This document shows positions 19,837 through 20,782 of a DNA stretch of 20,782 nucleotides, one piece after another. Location: positions 1-20,782 of the forward strand of contig JAIKZT010000056.1 of NCBI GenBank assembly GCA_024682015.1, given 5' to 3'. This DNA is from Clostridia bacterium (GTDB lineage Bacteria; Bacillota; Clostridia; Peptostreptococcales; Anaerovoracaceae). A program made the position numbers and the translations under genes. Position 1 is the stretch's first letter. Each line of letters starts with the position of its first letter. The notes below the pieces were generated by a model, which saw nothing but the letters and a program-made list of their open reading frames with translations, did no database searches and was not told where the DNA came from.

Positions 19837-20779
19837 CCGCAGCGCGCTTCTTTTGGGGGTGAGCCTGCTGCTGTACCTGGTGTACTTTGCCGGTGTGTTC
19901 CTGCTGGCCGAAGAAGGGCTGGAGGAGATGCTGCGCGGCATGGCGCTGAAAAAGCGGCTGCGGCCGGATCGAAAACCCCTCCTGTCCGGTTGGGCGCCCG
20001 CGGTCTATCTGGACCGCACGCTTTCCGCAGCGTTTCAGCGGGAGATGAACGGCGCCGCGTTCGTGTTTGGCACGCTGCTGTTCTTCTGCGCGGCGTTCCT
20101 GGTCCTGCTGCGCCTGTTCAAACCGGCGACGGCGCTGATCACGGCCCTCATGGCGGCATCTCTTCCCGTAATGGTCCTGGTCCTCCGCCTGGAAAGCGAC
20201 CGCACGAAGGGCAGCAGGGAAGGCATCAGCTTCGTGACGGAGCTGTTCCGGCAGTACCGCATCCAGAACCGCAACATCTATGCGGCCATGGAGCAGACCG
20301 CTTCGTCTTCGGGGGATTTCCCCGTGTGCAAGCGCCATCTGTACCGCCTGCTGCTGCGCCTGCGCAGCAGCGGCAGCCCCGAGGAGATCCGGGAGTATAC
20401 GGATCAATTCGCGTTCGCTCTCGGCACCGTGTGGGGCCATATGCTGGCTGTGTGCATCCGCATGGCCGCGTCCGGCGGAACGGACATTTCAGCGGGGCTA
20501 TCGGACATCAGCGACCAGCTGAAGAACGCGAACGCGCGGGCGGAGGAGCGCAAGCGGCTGAACAGCGAGTCCTTTAGGATGACGCTGTTCCTCGTCCCGC
20601 TGCTCTATGCGGGCACGCTGCTGATCTCGGTTTCATACCTGGACGTGAGTCCGCTGCAGCTGCTGCGCAACCAGTTCGGAACGCCGGAAGGCATCCTGTT
20701 CTTCCTGTTCATCGTATTTCTGATGCTGGCGAACATCCTCATCCTGAGGGCTGTCAGCAACACGCGCATCGAATATTAG
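19829..20779 (+). CDS. TadB-like integral membrane protein of the Tad pilus
   Basis: The 316-residue protein has hydrophobic segments near 5-27, 77-95, 99-120, 250-270 and 288-307. The cytosolic stretch between the third and fourth (about 125-245) contains helices typical of the T2SF/GspF fold (SFVTELFRQYRIQNRNIYAAMEQTA, ISDQLKNANARAEERKRLNSES). In Tad systems TadB and TadC form the inner-membrane platform on which the ATPase acts. The order ATPase then TadB is standard, and the stop codon at 20777-20779 is followed at once by GGAG, so another gene, probably a TadC-like protein, starts just past the window. The first membrane segment precedes a longer spacer than in classic TadB. The reading frame is complete in this window. 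Identity is based on fold and context. Confidence 0.82.
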   Translation: MDSRSALLLGVSLLLYLVYFAGVFLLAEEGLEEMLRGMALKKRLRPDRKPLLSGWAPAVYLDRTLSAAFQREMNGAAFVFGTLLFFCAAFLVLLRLFKPATALITALMAASLPVMVLVLRLESDRTKGSREGISFVTELFRQYRIQNRNIYAAMEQTASSSGDFPVCKRHLYRLLLRLRSSGSPEEIREYTDQFAFALGTVWGHMLAVCIRMAASGGTDISAGLSDISDQLKNANARAEERKRLNSESFRMTLFLVPLLYAGTLLISVSYLDVSPLQLLRNQFGTPEGILFFLFIVFLMLANILILRAVSNTRIEY

Positions 20780-20782
20780 GAG

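Noticed and set aside
1..20782. CRISPR arrays, tRNA or rRNA genes, riboswitches of known classes, transposases
   Set aside because: No regularly spaced repeats, cloverleaf signatures, conserved rRNA segments, known riboswitch cores or transposase domains were seen on either strand.

Overview
The window looks like a chromosomal segment of a GC-rich, probably anaerobic Gram-positive bacterium of the Bacillota (Clostridia-like). This is inferred from several features: an NfnAB-type ferredoxin/NADP oxidoreductase, a compact Tad-pilus locus of the Firmicutes type, a DtxR-type regulator, a LytTR/DUF3021 pair, strong GGAGG ribosome-binding sites, and a giant secreted protein with InlB-type repeats and no outer-membrane machinery. 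No rRNA, tRNA, CRISPR array or insertion-sequence transposase was seen.

Layout. (1) Positions 1-2129, plus strand: the 3' part of a fumarylacetoacetate-hydrolase-family gene, a RidA-type enamine/imine deaminase, and a cation diffusion facilitator, closely spaced as one operon. A 25-bp perfect inverted repeat at 2147-2206 closes it. (2) Positions 2322-10460: one 2712-residue secreted protein with an N-terminal GLUG-like region, two InlB B-repeats, carboxypeptidase-regulatory-like beta-sandwich domains and a C-terminal propeller-like repeat region, followed by a strong terminator at 10541-10575. (3) Positions 10600-11520: an AT-rich island holding a BrnT/BrnA toxin-antitoxin pair. The toxin frame is broken by one base exactly at an in-phase A_AAA_AAC heptamer. 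Related terminator-like sequences lie on both sides of the pair. (4) Positions 16575-11529, minus strand, in transcription order: nfnA, nfnB, a cytoplasmic transglutaminase-like protein, a DtxR-family regulator, a LytTR regulator and a DUF3021 membrane protein, ended by a terminator at 11466-11504. (5) From 16776 to the right edge, plus strand: a strong extended -10 promoter followed by overlapping genes for a CpaB/SAF-like protein, a CpaE-like ATPase, a CpaF/TadA-like ATPase and a TadB-like membrane protein. The locus continues past the window, which ends in a ribosome-binding site.

How the parts relate. nfnAB would balance NADH, NADPH and reduced ferredoxin. The DtxR, LytTR and DUF3021 genes form a tightly coupled regulatory cassette (1-nt and 6-nt gaps) that could link metal status to a membrane-modulated transcription factor. 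The Tad genes would assemble a type IVc pilus, and together with the giant surface protein they suggest investment in surface attachment. The main novelties to follow up are the possible programmed frameshift in brnT, the non-canonical P-loops in both Tad ATPases, and the possible pseudoknot leader before the transglutaminase-like gene. I found no clear evidence of a completely new multi-gene system.
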